NCBI GenBank assembly: GCA_019136175.1
Contig: JAGVUS010000322.1
Span: forward strand, 1 to 6,776
Direction: 5' to 3'
DNA: 6,776 nucleotides
From: Chloroflexota bacterium
GTDB taxonomy: Bacteria; Chloroflexota; Anaerolineae; Anaerolineales; Anaerolineaceae
Of this stretch, positions 5,068 through 6,776 are shown in pieces; positions within the stretch are counted from its first letter, which is position 1; each line of letters starts with the position of its first letter. The position numbers and the translations under genes were made by a program. The notes beneath the pieces were generated by a model that had not been told where the DNA came from, ran no database searches, and saw only the letters and a list, made by a program, of their open reading frames with translations.

Positions 5068-6498
5068 TTGAAGATACAAACTGAAATTCTCCCCGATCAT
5101 CACGCCAGGCTCACTGTTGAGGTGGAACCAGAGGTTTTTGAAGGTTACCAGCGCAGGGCGGCGCGGAAAATCTCCCGTGAAACCAAAATACCCGGGTTTC
5201 GTCCCGGCAAGGCACCGTTTGATGTTATTGTGCGTATTGTTGGCTTGAAGACCATTGCCGAAGAAGCATTGGAACTGTGGGTGGATGATAATTACCCCAA
5301 AGTGCTGGATGAAGCCAAAGTGGAAGCCGGCGCTCCCGGAAAAGTCGCCGATATTCCCTCCTTTGACCCCCTGACCATTGTGTTCCTGGTTCCCCTCGAA
5401 CCAACCGTCAAACTGGGAGACTATCAGGCAATCCGCTCCGAATATCAGCCGCCCGTGGTGACTGAAGAACAGGTCCAGGAAGTCCTTCACCGCATCCAGT
5501 TCAACATGGCTACCGCGGAACCCGTGGAAAATCGCCCCGCGGAAACTGGTGATCTTGTTTATTACGAGTTGAGTGGCACACTGACCCAGCCCGGTGAGAG
5601 TGAGGATCCGGATGTGTATCCCAGGCGGAATGTCCAATCCATCATTGGCGGCAGCTCGATGGATGCTGACGACTGGCCCTATGAAGGGTTCTCCGCCAAC
5701 CTGGCTGGATTATCTCCTGATGACGAAAAATCAATCCTTCACACGTTCTCCCAGGAAGAACAGGATGAAGCCTTGCGCGGCAGGGAAGTGGAATTCAAGA
5801 TCAAAGTCAGCAGCATTAAATCTCTCTCGCTACCGGAAGTCAACGATGAACTGGCGCAATCTGCCGGGAATTTTGACAACCTGGAAGCACTGCTGGCTGA
5901 TATTCGCAGCCGCCTCGAAAAATCCTCCGCCGAACAATATGATTCAGAATATTACGATGGGCTGCTTGACCGGCTGGTGGAAGAAGCGGAGATTGAATAC
6001 CCGGATGAGATCCTGGACGAGGAGATTGAACACCTGCTTGAGCACTTGAAGGGTGATCTTGCACAGCAGAACATGGATCTGGAAACCTACCTCAAACTCA
6101 TCAACACCGACATGAATACCTTTATTGAGAATGAGGTCAAACCAGCTGCCCGAAACCGGATTTCACGGACCTTGGTGATGGAAGAATTGGGTCGCCAGGA
6201 AAAAATTAACTTATCCGATACAGACATGGATGCAGTTGCCAACGAAGCATCCTATGAATTGTATATGATGAATCAAGGCGCACCTGCCCGCCGCCCAGAT
6301 CAAGAAACCATGCAGGCGGTCACCATCAGCGCAATGACCCGGGTTCGCAACCGCCGAATCCTGGAACGATTGAAAGCAATTGCGAATAACGAAGTAATGG
6401 ATGAGGCGGAAGAACTTTCCACAGAAGCTGCGGCTGAAGTGGAAGAGGAAACAGCACCATCCAGTGAACCTCAAAATGACGATTCATCGTCATCATGA
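5068..6498 (+). CDS. tig: Trigger factor, ribosome-associated chaperone
   Basis: Trigger factor docks at the ribosomal exit tunnel and shields nascent chains; many homologues also have peptidyl-prolyl isomerase activity. The product is 476 residues, longer than the 432 of E. coli. The N-terminal ribosome-binding domain (about 1-115) carries the signature GFRPGKAP (43-50). The FKBP-like domain (about 158-250) begins AETGDLVYYELSG and ends LRGREVEFKIKV. It is divergent: the segment where the usual DG-containing loop sits is replaced by an acidic TQPGESEDPD stretch, and the YPEDY-like element is replaced by FSQEEQDEAL, so isomerase activity is doubtful. The C-terminal helical chaperone domain (about 255-435) is followed by an acidic, Ala/Glu- then Ser-rich tail (about 436-476) that probably is disordered. 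The start is TTG, supported by GAAGGA 7 nt upstream and by N-terminal family alignment. It follows tRNA-Leu by 33 nt and precedes clpP by 23 nt, the common tig-clpP order. Confidence 0.96.
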   Translation: MKIQTEILPDHHARLTVEVEPEVFEGYQRRAARKISRETKIPGFRPGKAPFDVIVRIVGLKTIAEEALELWVDDNYPKVLDEAKVEAGAPGKVADIPSFDPLTIVFLVPLEPTVKLGDYQAIRSEYQPPVVTEEQVQEVLHRIQFNMATAEPVENRPAETGDLVYYELSGTLTQPGESEDPDVYPRRNVQSIIGGSSMDADDWPYEGFSANLAGLSPDDEKSILHTFSQEEQDEALRGREVEFKIKVSSIKSLSLPEVNDELAQSAGNFDNLEALLADIRSRLEKSSAEQYDSEYYDGLLDRLVEEAEIEYPDEILDEEIEHLLEHLKGDLAQQNMDLETYLKLINTDMNTFIENEVKPAARNRISRTLVMEELGRQEKINLSDTDMDAVANEASYELYMMNQGAPARRPDQETMQAVTISAMTRVRNRRILERLKAIANNEVMDEAEELSTEAAAEVEEETAPSSEPQNDDSSSS

Positions 6499-6509
6499 TG
6501 AATATCCTG

Positions 6510-6515
6510 AAGGAG
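6510..6515 (+). promoter_or_regulatory. Strong Shine-Dalgarno of clpP
   Basis: AAGGAG lies 6 nt before the ATG at 6522. It decides for this start over the in-frame ATG at 6498, which overlaps the last base of the tig stop codon and has no ribosome-binding site of its own. Confidence 0.85.
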
Positions 6516-6521
6516 AATGAA

Positions 6522-6776
6522 ATGAACCTGCCTGACTTTAAATCAATCATCCCCATGGTTGTGGAATCCTCGGGGCGCGGTGAACGTGCATATGATATCT
6601 TCTCACTGCTGCTCAAGGAACGAATCGTATTCCTGGGTACCCCCATCGACGATCAAATTGCAAACCTGATTGTTGCCCAGTTGCTGTACCTCAGCCAGGA
6701 AGACCCGGAAAAGGGAATCCAGATGTACATCAACTCCCCCGGCGGGGTCATCTATGCCGGACTGGCAATTTATGAC
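6522..6776 (+). CDS. clpP: ATP-dependent Clp protease proteolytic subunit (3' end outside window)
   Basis: ClpP is the serine peptidase that forms a double heptameric barrel and degrades proteins unfolded by ClpX or ClpA/C-type ATPases. The 85 residues present match the family N-terminus: MVVESSGRGERAYDIFSLLLKERIVFLGTPIDD at about 12-44, then YINSPGGVIYAGLAIYD at 69-85. The NSPGG oxyanion-hole segment (71-75) is present. The catalytic Ser and His motifs would lie beyond the window edge and cannot be checked. A full-length protein would be roughly 190-210 residues, so well under half is seen. The ATG at 6522 is backed by AAGGAG 6 nt upstream. The gene lies 23 nt after tig with no terminator between them, so the two are probably one operon coupling folding at the ribosome with proteolysis. 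Confidence 0.96.
   Translation, partial: MNLPDFKSIIPMVVESSGRGERAYDIFSLLLKERIVFLGTPIDDQIANLIVAQLLYLSQEDPEKGIQMYINSPGGVIYAGLAIYD

Noticed and set aside
4818..5084. Plus-strand 88-residue frame spanning the tRNA-Leu gene
   Set aside because: It includes the promoter and the whole tRNA; the tRNA structure explains the sequence.
4936..5637. Minus-strand 233-residue frame across tRNA-Leu and the start of tig
   Set aside because: It reads through a complete tRNA gene and the conserved trigger-factor N-terminus in antisense.
6498..6521. Earlier clpP start overlapping the tig stop codon
   Set aside because: It is in frame (adding MNILKENE) and could be translationally coupled, but it has no ribosome-binding site, while AAGGAG is ideally placed for the ATG at 6522.

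Overview
The window looks like chromosomal housekeeping DNA of moderate GC. The most likely source is a Chloroflexota bacterium, probably class Anaerolineae. That placement is an inference from gene content and style: a membrane-anchored double-LysM protein with a cytoplasmic zinc ribbon and Thr/Pro-rich linkers, a Tat-exported YkuD transpeptidase, and a trigger factor with a divergent PPIase domain. No 16S or other decisive marker is present. No mobile element, CRISPR array or clearly novel defence or biosynthetic system is visible.

Layout, left to right. A SAM-dependent methyltransferase (plus strand, 5' end cut by the window edge) is followed by a self-contained tRNA-Pro(GGG) unit with a near-consensus sigma-70 promoter and its own hairpin terminator. 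Next is a Tat-signal L,D-transpeptidase (plus) whose -10 box lies only 7 nt before the ATG, suggesting a leaderless mRNA. It converges on, and overlaps by 39 bp, the radical-SAM gene hemW (minus). A short divergent intergenic region separates hemW from the LysM gene (plus), whose predicted mRNA begins with a GC-rich hairpin. The LysM gene and an unrecognised 138-residue protein gene (minus) converge on a strong bidirectional terminator.

A compact divergent promoter region then drives that unknown gene leftward and tRNA-Leu(TAG) rightward. No terminator is visible between tRNA-Leu and tig (trigger factor, TTG start), and clpP follows tig after 23 nt with a strong Shine-Dalgarno. This suggests a tRNA-Leu-tig-clpP transcript; clpP is cut by the right window edge before its catalytic serine.

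Functionally, two genes concern the cell envelope (the transpeptidase and the LysM anchor), two concern protein folding and turnover (tig, clpP), one is the haem-delivery protein HemW, and two are tRNAs. All intergenic stretches are under 120 bases and are covered by the promoter, hairpin and terminator entries. Ribosome-binding sites are uneven: tig, clpP and the 138-residue gene have clear ones, while the transpeptidase, hemW and LysM genes do not.
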